From contig JAZAYU010000219.1 in assembly GCA_038501625.1 (NCBI GenBank), positions 558,001 to 622,000 of the forward strand: a stretch of 64,000 bases of DNA, written 5' to 3'. Source of the stretch: Corbicula japonica (Eukaryota; Mollusca; Bivalvia; Venerida; Cyrenidae). Shown in pieces: positions 11,404 to 26,100 of the stretch; position 1 is the first letter of the stretch; the number at the start of each line of letters is the position of its first letter. The notes under the pieces were generated by a model. The model saw only the letters and a program-made list of their open reading frames with translations. It ran no database searches and was not told where the DNA came from. Both the position numbers and the translations under genes were made by a program.

Positions 11404-11870
11404 TATATAAATATCACATCCCATTGGGGGAAACAGTACGAAATGTTAACCCGAGAGAAGTAATGTCAACCGAGGCGTTAGCCGAGGCTGACATTACCTT
11501 CTCAAGGGTTAACATTTCGTACTGTTTCCCCCAATGGGATGTGATATTTATTTTATTACACCGAACATTTGTTTTTTTAGAGATCTTGACTATGACCAAA
11601 TTTCGTTTGGGAACAAAATCAAGCGCCGAAAGTCCAAAATCAATAATGCTCAATAAGCGGCTACAAATAATGATCAAAATGCGTTTATCTCCCTTGGTCA
11701 ATTACGCATGCGTAGAAGTTAATTTGTAATCGGATTTCCAAGATATTTATTTTTAGATCCACGCGAGGGTGACATGATGCTGTCGCATATGTGACAGTAG
11801 CGATTATCTCCCTGTGACGTCACATTACGCTATATAGTAAGCTAATCACGTGAGATGTAATAATACCTAT
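11404..11870 (+). mobile_element. Foldback element (FB-A), hairpin at the left end
   Basis: Bases about 11408-11555 form a long hairpin: AAATATCACATCCCATTGGG ... mirrored by ...CCCAATGGGATGTGATATTT, with the loop near GAGGCGTTAGCCGAGGC. A unique arm follows, ending about 11815-11870 with GTGACGTCACATTACGCTAT and ATAGTAAGCTAATCACGTGAG. The same two modules occur in reverse order and orientation at 41545-41950, so this is one repeat family. The exact ends and target duplication are not resolved. Confidence 0.65.
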
Positions 11871-12737
11871 TATGCATTTTGCAGTAAAAATAATGTTTTA
11901 TAATTGTACAAAACAAACAGCGAATCTTTCCGAGCTGATTTTCGGCAACTCTCGGCAGGCGACGGTCGCTAATTATGCAGAAGTCCATAAATTGATGACA
12001 TATTCCACTTAAATCCGTTACCGGGATGGGTCGTATAACATTTACATCTTTCTTTGTTTACCTTGTAATGAAGTTAAAACTTAAAGAATCTCTATTTTTC
12101 CTCGTCTTTTTCTTTCCATGTTTGCATGATTTTGTGTTTACAACTTTTATGTGAATGACGTCACCACGTTCTGCGTTCTTACGGCCCGCATACGGAAAAA
12201 ACGATAACTTTTGGCCGAGTGATTGTAAACATTAGTTAGTAATTTTGTGGGCTGTGACGTTTTAATTCGGACCGGGTCTCAATAATTGGGGATTGTTTGA
12301 GAACATAAATATTTGGTCATTTATACTTTCTTTTGAAAAGTGTCAATGTGGTTAATTAATTTTCACAATGAAAAAAAAACGTTTTGACAAGTTTATTGGG
12401 CCTTTAAAATGTAATTGCAGTCATTCATTGTGATGTATTTGATTTGGGGGTGTAGGGGTTGTAGGGGGTGGGGAATATGTTGTTACATCCACCCTCTTGC
12501 ACTCTGTTCACAAAGATCTAAATAAAATCATTGTGTGCCCTGTTTGCCAACACTGTATTCAAATGGTGCCAGTAATAAAAGTTCACAGAATGTATTGAAT
12601 GATACAGGGAGGAATATAGATTAAATCTTTGTTGGCCATGTAATTAATCCCAAAACCCTCAGAATTTCTTTGGTGGATTGTTCAATCTGTGATCTATGAA
12701 TTGGGACTAAGTCATCATTTTGAAAAGACATAAAATT

Positions 12738-12915
12738 AATCCATTTCTTCACAGATACACCTTTAATCGCATGGGCGAATTGTGTAGATCCAGATCAGCC
12801 GGCATATCTGTGCTGTCTGATAAGAATCTTTTTGTTTCATAAGCTTCTTTCTGATCAAAAAGCGACCAGTGCAGATCCTGATCAGATGGCACGGATGAGT
12901 GGAGTAAAGGATTCA
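12738..12915. mobile_element. PB MITE, deleted copy
   Basis: Starts AATCCATTTCTTCACAGATA and contains the AGATCCAGATCAGCCGGCA core. It ends near GGAGTAAAGGATTC without TTAA. Confidence 0.6.
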
Positions 12916-13557
12916 TTATTTGAGTACACCGGTTGCATTTTGTGATAAATTGCATAATAAATTATAAATTAATTCAAGAAGATATGGTCAAAATATACTA
13001 TGGTGGGTCCACAATGTCCTTAAAATTGGCCAGTGGTCTTAGCTGTAAATAAAACTTCTGAATCGGTAATAATTTATCCCCTCAATAAAGTGTTGCTTAT
13101 TTCATAATGAATTCTGAAATTCCAAACATTTCTGTGAAAAAAGTGTCGACATTTTGCTCTTTCATCAATAAGGCTCAGTTTCATCAGTTATTAAAAAAGC
13201 TGCAATGTTGCAAATTATGCTCAAAGTTTTGGTAAAATTGAGATTATTAAAAGGAGTGTAAACATAAGTACTGAATCGATAATTTATTGCATATTTATTG
13301 GGATTTTAAAAACATAAGGATTATTTAAAGTAGGTGATGTCATTCAAACCTGTCTATATTTTATTGCTTTATAAAGGAAACAGATCAATTTAATGCCAAA
13401 CTAAAATTGTTTTATTTCATTTAAACCAGACACATTCTCTCATTTGGCCATTTACGGAGTCCATAAATCACCAAACTGCATACTTTACTGACAATAAATT
13501 CATGTCCTGTCTGAAATATGTGATTTCCTTGTCAAAGAAGAGTTACTATAGAATAAC

Positions 13558-13705
13558 TTAGCCCTTAATGTCCTCCATGGAATATGCTTTTAATAACATG
13601 GGCCATCCATGCCATCTTATCTGCATCTACACTGGTTGCTTCTTTGAATGAAATAACCTAATGAATCTAAAAGCAAACAGTGTAGATCCTGGTCAGATGG
13701 TATGA
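13558..13705. mobile_element. PB-related MITE, right-truncated
   Basis: Starts AGCCCTTAATGTCCTCCATG and ends within CAGATGGTATG. It lies about 40 bp left of a complete PB copy. Confidence 0.55.
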
Positions 13706-13747
13706 TCATAAAATGGAATTAATTAAGTTAGATTGTTAGATTGTGTG

Positions 13748-13989
13748 TTAACCCATTCCTGGATATATACGCATTTTTACGCATGTGCGACCAGTGTAGA
13801 TCCAGATCAGCCGGCACATCCGTGCCGTCTGATCAGGATCTACACTGGTCGCATTTTGGTCAGAAATAACATAATGAATCAAAAAGCGAACAGTTTAGAT
13901 CCTGATCAGACGGCACGGATGTGCCGGCTGATCTGGATCTAAACTGTTCGCCCTAGCAATAAAGGTGTTTCTGTACGGGAAAGGGTTAA
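13748..13989. mobile_element. PB MITE, complete, abuts a NOS1AP splice acceptor
   Basis: TTAA at 13748-13751 and 13986-13989 flank a 234-bp body that is a good family reference: CCCATTCCTGGATATATACG ... CTGTACGGGAAAGGG. The right TTAA is 20 nt upstream of the first base of the NOS1AP exon at 14009. Only a T-rich tract and CAG lie between. Confidence 0.9.
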
Positions 13990-14008
13990 GTTTTGTTTTT
14001 ATTTTCAG

Positions 14009-14145
14009 CAAACGATATAGAAGATCTGATTGTTCCAATAAAGTTGGACAGTTACAAAACTCCAATGAAGGGGCGTGTCACTCCTCCTCACCAGTTAGCA
14101 ATCAAACAGGGGCAACAACTCCATCTGAAGAGGGCAGGCTCATCA
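14009..14145 (+). CDS. NOS1AP: NOS1AP-like exon a (linker after PTB)
   Basis: 137 nt. Acceptor ATTTTCAG, donor GTAAGTG. Starts with 2 nt of a split codon, then encodes [20 protein letters not shown] followed by [16 protein letters not shown] and LHLKRAGSS. This is a basic, hydrophilic linker between the (unseen) PTB domain and the coiled coil. The previous exon must end in phase 1. Confidence 0.85.
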
Positions 14146-17100
14146 GTAAGTGAACAGTAGCTTTTTTCTGAAAAAGTATTTAACTTTTTTTTCTACTAAC
14201 TGGCAACCATGCAAGGGTAAAATTGTTACTATAAGAGTTAATATTGAATACCAGGACTGCAATTGGTCAGCATAAAAGAATGTTGTGTGGTTTTTGGTTA
14301 AATGCATTTCATGAATTAATTAAATTTGTGGTTTAAATTTTCTAAGATTGTGATTGGTGTTTAGCACCGCTACTTTGGATCTCATTTAAAATCTCATCCC
14401 AAAGTCTGTAAATACGTTTTTTGTTGGAGTAGCCGGGGATTAAACCAGCAATAAAACTACAAAAATGAATTCTTGTAAAATGTACTTCAAAATGCATTTT
14501 ATAAGAGAAAAATTGTGCTTTTGTTTTTTTTTCATTATTATATAAGAGTGTTATAACAAACAGAAAATTTTCTGTCTGTATGTTTGACATCATCTATCAT
14601 GTATTACCCTAATTTACATCTGATTCAATCACCAGATGTTGGCAAATTTGCATTGTTGGAAACTTTGACTTATCTGGTATCATTAATTTTCGTGTTAAAA
14701 TTTTGCATTTTTTGTGCTAGGGTAAATGTGCCAATTTTAATCCCAGCTAAATTACACTATGAAATAAAATGCCATAAAAGAAAAATACAATTGCGCAAAT
14801 TAATGCCATGCACAAATATATCATATTTGGCTTTTGTGCGAAAATTCCTACCCGCCAAATTAAACGATAACACAATGGTCATATTTTACATTTATAAATA
14901 ATAAAAGACAAATGATCTGAGTTTAACAGAAGATATGAAAAATTCAGAATCTTATTGCATGGAAAACCCCAGTGTCTCTCCCAGATCTGTCAGTTTGAAT
15001 GTAATATCTGGTATAATCAACAGTTTATTCAGAGAGCAATGGAAAATGAATCCTCAATGGGTTTGTCAATACTTCACAAAAAAACTAGTTAAAATTGTGA
15101 AGAATTGCAGGTTCCTTTGCTCACTGTTCTATGAAGACACGGAACACATATCACTGCTGAAAATTATGAAACTGAGCATAGAAACCAGTCTCAAATCTCA
15201 AGCATCTGACTGATTGGGCACCATTTCAGCCGATCAGATGCTTGAGATTTGAGACTGGTTTCCATTCTCAGTTTTATAACCTGAGGACCAGAAGGTTTAT
15301 AAATGTCTTTACAAACCATTATTTTATTCTTGTTTTTTTTTTGTTTGTTTTTGTTTTCTTGTATGGAGGTATGATTAAAATTTTCCAATATATAATTTAG
15401 CAATTTGCATAAAATTGGTTGAAAATAAAACTGTTTAGACAAGCACAGAAATAAGGTGAGCTACAAAAAAATAAAATACAAATAAGCAGCTTATTATGAT
15501 TGTTTTGGAAAACATATTAATAATGAAAAAATATGTATTGTTGTACTTCTGTTGTAATAATCATGAAAAAAACAGCTTGAAAAACAGCCATAAATTGTTC
15601 CAAAACAAGTGTAAGTTCTATTAAGAATATATAGAACAATACACAAATCTTTTTATGACCCCAATAAGTGGGAGGCATATAGAGTTGCACTATGTCCCCA
15701 AATCTTGTTGCATCAACTCTGATGATTAGACATGATGTGTAGATTGTTGTAAAGGACATTGTCTTGCAACCATTTTCACCAGAGTTATGGCCCTTTGTTT
15801 ATGTAAGTCATAAAATTTTGTGGCACTTACTCCTCATTTACTAGTCATGATCACCACATGTTGTTAATTTTGTTACAAATGTTGTTTCAGCAGTGGGGTC
15901 ACCTGAGTGTCCTGAGGACAAAGTCTAGTTTGGTCTTTCTTTAGTTCAAACCTGCAACCGTAATATTGACTCTAAAAATTAAATAAAAAGTTCTATGGAT
16001 CATTAAAATAAAAACATATTACTAAAATCATAAAAATGAAATTGAGACTAGTCTCCTGTTCAACTTGTCATATGCTGGAGATTTTAGACTGGTCTCCAAT
16101 CTGTTTAATGATCTTGTACCAATATTCCCCTTGTTGATGTAATTACACATTATTTGTAGCCAATTATTATTCATGGTGATTTTTGCAGATTAGGTTGATT
16201 TAGTATTCATCTTTGTACTCTTCCGGAGAGAAACAAGAAAAAAACACCCTTAATAAAACTGTCATTACTGAATAAGATAAGCTACAAATTTGTAAAGAAT
16301 ATTAGACTTAAATTCTTCCCAACATCAGTTAAATAATCCAGATGGAATTTATCAAGTGATGTTTAGAGGAATAGAGGAATACCAGACTACAGTACTGTAA
16401 AGTCTCTAAAGATTAACAAATATAATAATAGACGTCCAATGTTTCACACCATCAATTGAATTTGCATTTATTTGGGGTTATGTAACCTTTTTAAAACATT
16501 TTTTTATGAGACTGATGTATAGCATTTGCTAAAAATGTGACATAAGTGACAACTTCAAGTGTCTAAGTTTCACATGGAATGAATATTTAAGTTTTTCTAT
16601 AAAAATGGGAAATGTTGATTAGAAATTTTTACCGTTTGATCATTGAAAAATCTATAAGTTTGTTGGTGTGATTTATTTTTCAGCTATATAATTTTACAGG
16701 TTAAAGTTTTAATTACAGTTGGGAAAGAAATGTTTTACACTTATAAATAACAAATTTGTGTGCTCAGATGAGCATCTGCACTAGTGTTCTCCTTTTGATT
16801 TATAAGGTTATTTCTTACCATTAAGTGAACAGGTCAGATTCTGAACAGATGGCATGGATGTGTCTGCTGATCTGGATCTACACTGTTCGCACATGTGATA
16901 AAACGGGTATTATATGGAGGAATGGGTTAATATCATTTTTGCAGTAAATTGACAAACATGTTTTCAATAATCAGCTTATAGGAAACTGATAGACACCAGT
17001 GCACAAGGTTATAAAACTGAGCATGGAAACCAGTCTTAAATCTCAAGCATCAGATTGGCTGAAATGGCGACCAGTCGCCATTTCAGCCAATCAGATGCTT

Positions 17101-20100
17101 GAGATTTGAGACTTGTTTCCTTAAAATCTCAGTTTTATAACCTTCAGCCCAGTGCAATAGGTCTCCAAAGACCAACTAAGACATAACAGACTAGTCTAGC
17201 TCATCTAATACTTCCACTGATCTATTGAACTGGAGAACTTGTGGGTTATTAAAGCAGCTTATGCAGCCTCCTGAACACTATTTATCATTTGCCTTCAATA
17301 AAACATTGTCTAGGATAAGCAGTAAACAGTATTAAAAAATGTCCAAATGTGTAACAATATCACTTAATAGTAATGGGAAAATGAAAATTAAGAAAAAAAA
17401 ATTTGATAGATAACCAGAGATACCTTTGCCACAAAAGGCGCATTTTGCCTAACAAATCTCATTTTGCCACAAAGAGGCATATTTTGCCATAAAAAGGCTC
17501 ATTATCCCATAGCAAGGCTCATTTTACCATAACAAGGCTCATTTTGTCATAATGAGGCTTATTTTGCCATAACAAGGTTCATTTGCCATAACAAGGTTCA
17601 TTTTGTTATTTTGAGGCTTATTTTGCCATAACAAGGTTCATTTTGCCATAACAAGGTTCATTTTGCCATAACAAGGTTCATGCCATACAAGGCTCATTTT
17701 GCCATAACCTGGGGTTCAAATGATTTCAAAATTATGCTAGCCACAATAAAATAAGAAAAAAAGGCAGAATGAATATCATAACTAACTATAACCAATATTT
17801 AACCCTTTCTTCCATAAATATGCTTTTTTATGCATGTGCAACCAGCGTAGATCCAGATCAGCTGGCACATTTGTGCCATCTGATCAGGATCTGCACTGGT
17901 CGCATTTTGATCAGAAATAACCTGATGAATCAAAAAGGGAACAGTGATTCTGATGTGCCAGCTGATATTGATCTAAACTGGCTGCACATGCGTAAAAATG
18001 CGAATATATGGAGGAAAGGGTTAAGGAACTGATGACTGATCAGCTAGAATACCATTGGAATTGCTGTTCTTGGTCTCAAATGACTAACTTATACATCATA
18101 GCTGGGGGGTTTTTTCCGCAACACAAATTGAATTTGCATACTTTTGGGCTTATGTAGCTTTCTTAAGGCAAATTTCCAAGAGACTTGATATCATTTCTGT
18201 AAAATATGTTCCCACAAGTTACAACTTGATGTCTGGTATTAATATTTTTTGTCTTTTTTTCTGTCTTGGTAATCAATGAAAACAGGGTTTTGATGACTGC
18301 TGTATGCATTCGTAAAAATGGAGGAATAAACCAATATGTAAATTTCAGAGAAAAAACAGTCTGGGTTAATTGAAATTGATATGTAATTAAATCACTGACA
18401 TGCATGGAATAGGAATTCCTCCCACACTGTTGCAGCAAAGGTTACAGTATTCTATTAGTTTTACTTCTATCATTAAGTTGAAGTTTTAAAAGCCCAAACT
18501 GTAACTCAATAGATATGGACTTTATTCCATGTGCAACCAGTGTAGATCCAGATCAGCCTGCACATCACATGTATGCAATCTGATCAGGATCTTTCCTGTT
18601 TACTTATAGATTCATTAGGTTATTATCTGACCAAGAATCAAACATGTAGATCCAGATCATATGCCTAAGATGTGCCAGCTGATCTGGATCTACTTTCGGC
18701 ACCCATTTGATAAAAGATGTATCCATGGAGTATAGGGATAATATAAGTTTAAAGGGAGATGTGCAGGATTGATGAATGGAACAGATTTGTGAAAAGGGTT
18801 ATTAATCAGTTGAATATCATTATTTGAAGCTCAAATATTGATTTACACCCAAAATATTTCAAACCAATATTTTATAAAAAAAGATATATAAATGGTGTTT
18901 CCTATCCTATGTGACGCGCATACTGGTTAGCTATTTTTGTATTTCCCGCGTAAAGCCGCAGTGGTTTTTGGGATTGTCACGTGATCACTTCAACCAAAAT
19001 ACGCATTTGGTGTATCTTGCCGACTATTGACGTCGCATGACATTCCCATGCTGGCTAAATATAGAATGTATTTTTGTATAGGGATTTCTTCAGCAGATTG
19101 TTTTCAGGTCCGGTAAAATGGTAAAATTCACCAAAAACTTCCTCCTGGAGGGTTTGAAATGTAGAGTTTAGTGAAAAGTACACGTAAGTGTTACATAGAT
19201 CGATCTGTTTACGATTTTACCAAGTACACCTGCTCGACCATGCATATCTCCCTTTAACTGACTGAAATCTAAAATGTTGAATGCAATCTAAAAGTGCGAA
19301 AAACACCACTTAATCCTTTCCTGCAAATATATGCATTCTTACACATGTGCGACCAGTGTAGATCCAGATCAGCTGGCACATCTGTGCTGTCTGATCAGGA
19401 TCTGCACTGATGGCATTTTGGTCAGAAATAACCTTATGAATCAAAAAGCAAACAGTTTAGATCCTGATCAGATGGCATGGATGTGCCGGCTGATCTGGAT
19501 CTAAACGGTTTGCCCATGCAATAAAGGTTTATGTATGGAGGAAAGGGTTAAAATATGTACCTTTACTTTATAATGATAACAACAAATCCCTTTCCTCCAT
19601 ATATACACATTTTTAAGTGTGTACGACCAGTGTAGATCCAGTTCAGCCAGGACACTGTGCAGTCTGATCAGGATCTGCACTGGTTGCTTTTTAATCAGAA
19701 ATAACCTTTATAAATCAAATAGCAAACTGTTTAGATCATGATCAGACGGCACAGATGTGGGGGCTGTCTATAAGCATATCGCGTTATGATCGAGTATATG
19801 TGGTACTAGTACTCAGTTGATATCAAATAATATTAATGAGTGTTGTCTGAAATACTAAAACCTCTTACTTCAGTCTCAGTTTGGAAAAATTATATATAAT
19901 TTAATAAATCAAATAAAATCGTTAACCTTAAATTTATCTGAAAATTTTTGAAACCACTTTTTTCAGCCCGAGATATGTTTGGAAATATTATCCACCAAAA
20001 TGTTCCTATGTCTAAAATACTCAAATCGCTAATTTCATCATATTGTTATTATACAACAAAGATAATTTGGCAATGTTTACATTGGCATTACATGTAAACA

Positions 20101-23100
20101 ATTAATATATTAATTGTTGTGTAATACAAAGCGTAACTCTACCAACACTTGTCCCATTAGCCGAGTGATCTAAGAGTCGCAGGCAATTAAAAAACTTTGA
20201 AATGCAAAGGAAGCAATGCTGTTATAGGTTGTAGGTTCGAAACATGTTGTTTTTTTACATTTTCTTTTACTTTTTACACAATACTTATTTCTGCAATAAC
20301 ATAAATTGAATACATACAATACTTAATGTTCACCGCTGACTAAAAGAAATAACATATCTGCACAACATTTATTTTCACGATATACAAATACTTTTTTGTA
20401 AGAGCCTTTCTAACGTGCTACAATTTACATAAATAGGCAATGGTGTTTGTTCAACTGTAGGATGTCATTGATGTGATTTTTTCAGAAAATATATTTTCTG
20501 ATTTGTTTCTGGCTCCATAAAATTAAGTGAAACTGATCGTAAGTGACATTAGACCAGTGTATAACACTCCCTTCCAGTTATGTTTCCACACTGGAAAATA
20601 GGATTTGCATACGTCTTTGATAGCATTTGCTTTTAATGTGACAGATTATATTACTTCACGTCCATTTGTGGCATTTATATTTTTGTACGATTTTCGTAAT
20701 TGATGACGATGTTATGTTGTTCATCTTCTGTCCAGAAAGGAGAAAAAAGCATTGATTACTTAGTGACGTGTGAATAACAGCTTACAGTTCGTTCAAAAAT
20801 AAATAATAACGTGAAAAAAGCACTTGAAAGACAAGTTGCTGAAAATGCCACAGTTCATATCTATTCACGATAATGGAAGATGATGTATAAATTGTGCAAT
20901 AACGTGATATTACAAGTGTGTTTAGACATGTAAATCTATATCTATGCGAAATAGGTATTTGTGCTGACTGTGCTTGACATTAATCTTCTTCTTAATTTGA
21001 TGATATATTATCCCTTTCCTCCATCTGATCAGGATCTGCACTGGTCACATTTTGATTCGTTAGGTTATTTCTGACCAAAATGCGACCAGTGCAGATCCTG
21101 ATCTGGATCTACACTGGTTGCATACGCGTAAAAATGCATATATATGGAGGAAAGGGTTATATTATAGTAGGTCGATTTCAAATATGACCATTAAATCCAC
21201 ATGGTATAGCTATTATCCAATAGGTGAAGAGTGTAGATCCAGATCGGCTAGCACATCTGTTTCATCTGATCAAGATCTAAACTGTTTGCTTTTTGATTCA
21301 TTTGGTTATTTCTGAGCAAGATTTGACCAGTCTCATCCAGATCAGAGATCAGATGGCATAGATGTGCCTGCTGATCTGGATATATACTGTATATACTGGT
21401 CACACACAATAAACCCTGTATACATGGAGTAAAGGACACCTTGAAGTAACAATGTTTGTTCTGCCAAGATGCCCATCATTATTTAGATTGTTTCATTTAC
21501 ATTTATATTGGGTGTACAAATAGTATAGGCCTGGCCATACAGGCTTATCAGCATTGTTATTTGCTTCTTGTCCATGTGGTAGTTTTGGGTTTTACCTAAA
21601 GAAACTGGTGAACCGAAGTTCTGTTCTATATAAAGGGTCCATTCACAAGCTAAAAATGACCAGTATTACTGTTTTTTTTGCAAGGGACAATTAATATATA
21701 GTGAATATAAAAATAATTTTAAATAACTATTTTTATTCCTACCTAATGAGTATTTCAACTCTTGAAATCTTTAGAAAGTTTAATTTAAAAATTTGTTTCT
21801 GGCCAAACTGGAACACATTATGATTTGAAAAATAATCCCATTATGGTAAGACAATTAAACAGCCTCCCAACGCGAGATTTGCATAAGTCTTTGATAGCAT
21901 TGGCTTTTAATGTGGCAGATTTATTACCTCCGATCCATTTGTGTCTTATTTAATATCTTTCCCTGTTTTACTGATCAATAAAAAACAAGCGTTTAATGAC
22001 AGTATGCCATTAGCTTAAGTTCTTTAAAAACCGGGCACTCACAGTCAAGCGAATGTTAAATTCATCAGCCAGGCCATCTATTACATCATTCATGGATGTC
22101 AAAACCCTTATGGGTAGGTAGACATTTTGGTGCCACAGCAACAAGCTTATTATATAAGAATAAAATAATAATAGATCTGAATGATAAAATAAAATAGACT
22201 AAGTGCAGATATAAGGAAAATAGAGAACTAGGACAGTATGATTGTCATTTTTATACCCCCACGAAGTTGTAGGCATATACAGTTGTATTTGTCCATACAT
22301 CAATATAGTTCTCGTTCGAAATCTTTTCTTCATTGGTAATCTATCTGGCAGATTTCTTTCAAGCTTGCAAAGATGGTCAGGCAGGATTTGAAGATGGGCA
22401 TTCAGAAAAGATTTTTTCCTGCAACCATTTTGGCCAGAGATAAGGCCCTTTGTTAATTTTGGTCAATTATTTGAGGCACTTGCTACTCATTTATTTTACT
22501 AAATTTTGGCAAGTTTCTTTCAATCTTGAACAGATGATAAGGCAGGATGTATCATGGTTGTTGAGAAAAGAGTTTTTCCTGCAATTATTTTTACCAGAGT
22601 TATGCCCCTTTGTTTTTTTGTTGTTGTTTTTTTTAAGTAATAAAGAGATCTGGCTCCAAGGTTATAAAGCTGAGTTTGGAAACCAGTCTCAAATCTCAAG
22701 ACCAGTCGCCATTTCAGCCAATCAGATGCTTGAGATTTGAGACTGGTTTCCATGCTCAGTTTTATAATCTTGGGCATTGGTATTATCCTCCAGTTACCAT
22801 CTGAGGAATATCTTTTACACTTTCACAGATATATATATAAATGGTTGTGAAAGAAAATATTTTTTTTGCAATAATTTTACCAGAGTTATGGCACTTTATA
22901 TTGTAATACAATAAAATCTTGTCCAGTAGAGAATTTATTTGAGATTAAATTAAACAGTACAGTTAAATAAAAAAAAAAACAACACGTGTGACACCATTAG
23001 CTGTGCAAAACAAGTAAAAATTGTATGTTTTCATGGACATTTTTTATTGATTGAAAAGAAGGACTTACTGAATATAGAATTATTTTATGGAGACCAGCTA

Positions 23101-26100
23101 ATTAGTAAACCATAATTATGAGTAAAAATAAACATTTGATTAAAATTTGATTTCAGGATGACATAGAGGGCACCACCATCACTTCACCACTGAACTCTCC
23201 CACTCTGCTAGATGATGATGTCATAGATCCACAACGACCAATCAGCTCCAAGCATCAGATGCAGTTGCTACGGCAACAAGCAGAACACCATCAGCAACAA
23301 ACACAGGTTGCAGTTGCTCAAGTACAGTTGCTAAAAGAGCAGCTAGCAGCAGAAACAGCAGCAAGGATCGAGTCTCAGGTACTGTTATCTCCCAACTGTA
23401 TGACCTATTTACAGCTTTTTTTATTACCGTACTTGGGCAGGTCTCTGCGTTCACACTTATTGACATTTTAGTTGTTTAGTAGAAAGTTCCTCAAAATATT
23501 TTTCTGAACAGGCTCTATCAAACAGAGCCTGCAATATTTTTATATTTGTTTGGTGGCTTTAAAGTTCCTTTTTCACCTACATATTATTATTATTATTATT
23601 GTACTTATTATTATCAAGTATCTACCAGGTATTATTTTCTTGTAAATAAAAAGTGATTTTGTTACACATTCTGACTGTATAATGTTTATTACTGTGAAAT
23701 ACATAACAAGTAGGGATGTCAACGGATCCTGAATTTGGGATCCGGATATCCGTTGAACGATCTGAACAGATATCCCGATATCCAAATATAAACACTTTGC
23801 TAATAGAAATATGTCGTTTCCATATACATAAACGCTTAACTTTAATATTTTAATTAAATACGAACAATAAAGCATTGGGTATTCTCAATCAGTATTTTCT
23901 GTTTTCAGTTGTTAAATAAATATTGCAAAAGATTAGAATTAAAACGATAACAAACTGTGTGAATGAACTATACATTTGCTGTATTTTTCCATCACCATTT
24001 TACTTCACAAAATGTCACGAACAGTGAACTATTGAATAGAGGGCATAACAAATCATTTGTTTAGAACGTAGATGTTAATAAATCAAGATCCCGAGATCAA
24101 ATAAAAATGAATTCATCAATAATTTAATAGATAGAAGCAAACTGACATAATTTAACGTGAGTAATTGGTTTATGACCTCCAAACCTGTTGTCTACAGAAT
24201 TATAGCTCTATCCCTTCTCAATAAAAAGGATCACACAGAATTAAAGATAATTTTCTTTACTCAAAATATATGAACTTCAAACGTTGACCATTAATTAGCA
24301 AGTTCTTATGTATACTGTCATACTTTAACACATTTCTAAACCTGTGAAGCCCAATTTACTGCGCGTCATCACCTCTCGATAATCCAATATATCCCTAATA
24401 ACAAGCAATGTCTACTCAACTTAATGACGTCTTTCCAAGGTGCAATGGGTTAATATTATGTGTATACTTATGATGTGTATATATGGAGGAAAGGGTTAAT
24501 AATGTGTGTATATTTTAGGCTCGAACCCACCAGCTGTTGTTACAGAACCGCGACCTGCTGGATCACATGAAGCAGATTTTGACCAGGTTGCAGACCCTGG
24601 AACTTCAAGCATCCAATACATACGAGGGACAGAAAATGATCACACAGGTAAACCAAGCCTGAAGGTTATAAAGCTGAGATTGGAAACCAGTCTCAAATCT
24701 CAAGCATCTGATTGGCTGAAATGACAACTGGTCACCATTTCAGCCAATCAGATGCTTGAGATTTGAGACTGGTTTCCATGCTCAGTTTTATAACCTTGGG
24801 CACAATACACTTATGGGCTTAGGGATGGATGCAAAATTTCCATTTAAAAAAGGCAGTCCTAGAGTAGTTACATAAAAAGAGTTTAACTTCCAGGCCTAAT
24901 CCCCCTTGAAAATTAAATATTGCTGGCCATAAAATGGGTTCAAGAAACCCCACTGTACCCCCTAGGGATTCACCCGGGCTAATTACAGGTAAAAGCTGTT
25001 GCTTATTTGACAGACATGAAAAAGTAAACAATCAAAATGAAGAAAATATAATAATGTGGACATATAGCAAATATAATGCGTTTTGTCTAACTCTTAGACT
25101 CAGGGTTTTCCTCTGACAAAAAAGCACATCAAAAATATTATAATTTTAAACAATGTAAAGTAACTGGTTTTAATAAGTACTAGATGTTGCAGTTAGGAAA
25201 ACAGAACTGTCTTCAAACAAGCAAAAGAAAAAAAAAACAAGATGTGAACAGTGTGTATCCTGATCAGATGGCACACATGTGCCAGCCAATCTGGATCTAA
25301 ATTGTTTCCCTTTGTGATATTCATTTAGTTAAATGGAGATAAGCCACTCACCAAAATGAGGTTAACATTTGGTAAATGAGAAAACAACAACTAGCAGTTT
25401 CTTTATGATTTTACTGAATGCTTATCCATTTTCTATACTTTTCAGGGAAATTCTGTACCTGATGCAACAACTCCTCAGTGTGGACCAGTTTTTCTGCCAA
25501 AGTCGTTACTGGCATCGCCGGAGGACAGTCAGCTCTGTATGATTGAGGACTCAAAACCGGTTTTCGACACAGACTCACCAGATAGCGGTCATCGTGAAAT
25601 GTCCAGTGACAGTTTGTCACTCTGCATACAGCAGGCTGACTACCCATTTTGGACAATGTCGTCTGAGGACGCAATCAAGTACAGTTTCGGTTTCGACTCC
25701 CCGTTAAGATATAAGCACATGACCTACGAAATGACTGCTGTCGTTAACAGTAACCCATTTGCCAACAGTAGGGAAGATATTTGCGACCAAGATATTCTTG
25801 ATTTTTCAAATACTGGTGAAATGCATGAAAGTTTAACTGGTGACCAAATTAAATCAATGGACAAAATTCCCAAGCTTCGACCACCCCCGGAATTTAGAAA
25901 TTTTGATTCATTGCGGCAGTCCCATTCAGATGATTCCAGCAATTCTTCAAACTCTGACACAGACTCCTTAAAAGATGGTATTGTAAACTTCACAGATAGT
26001 GATTATTACACAAACACAGGAAGTAGCCTCAATCAGATCCATACATACAGCTTGGAGCAGACGGAAGCTGGTTACATGGAAACAAACAACCGTGAAGGCA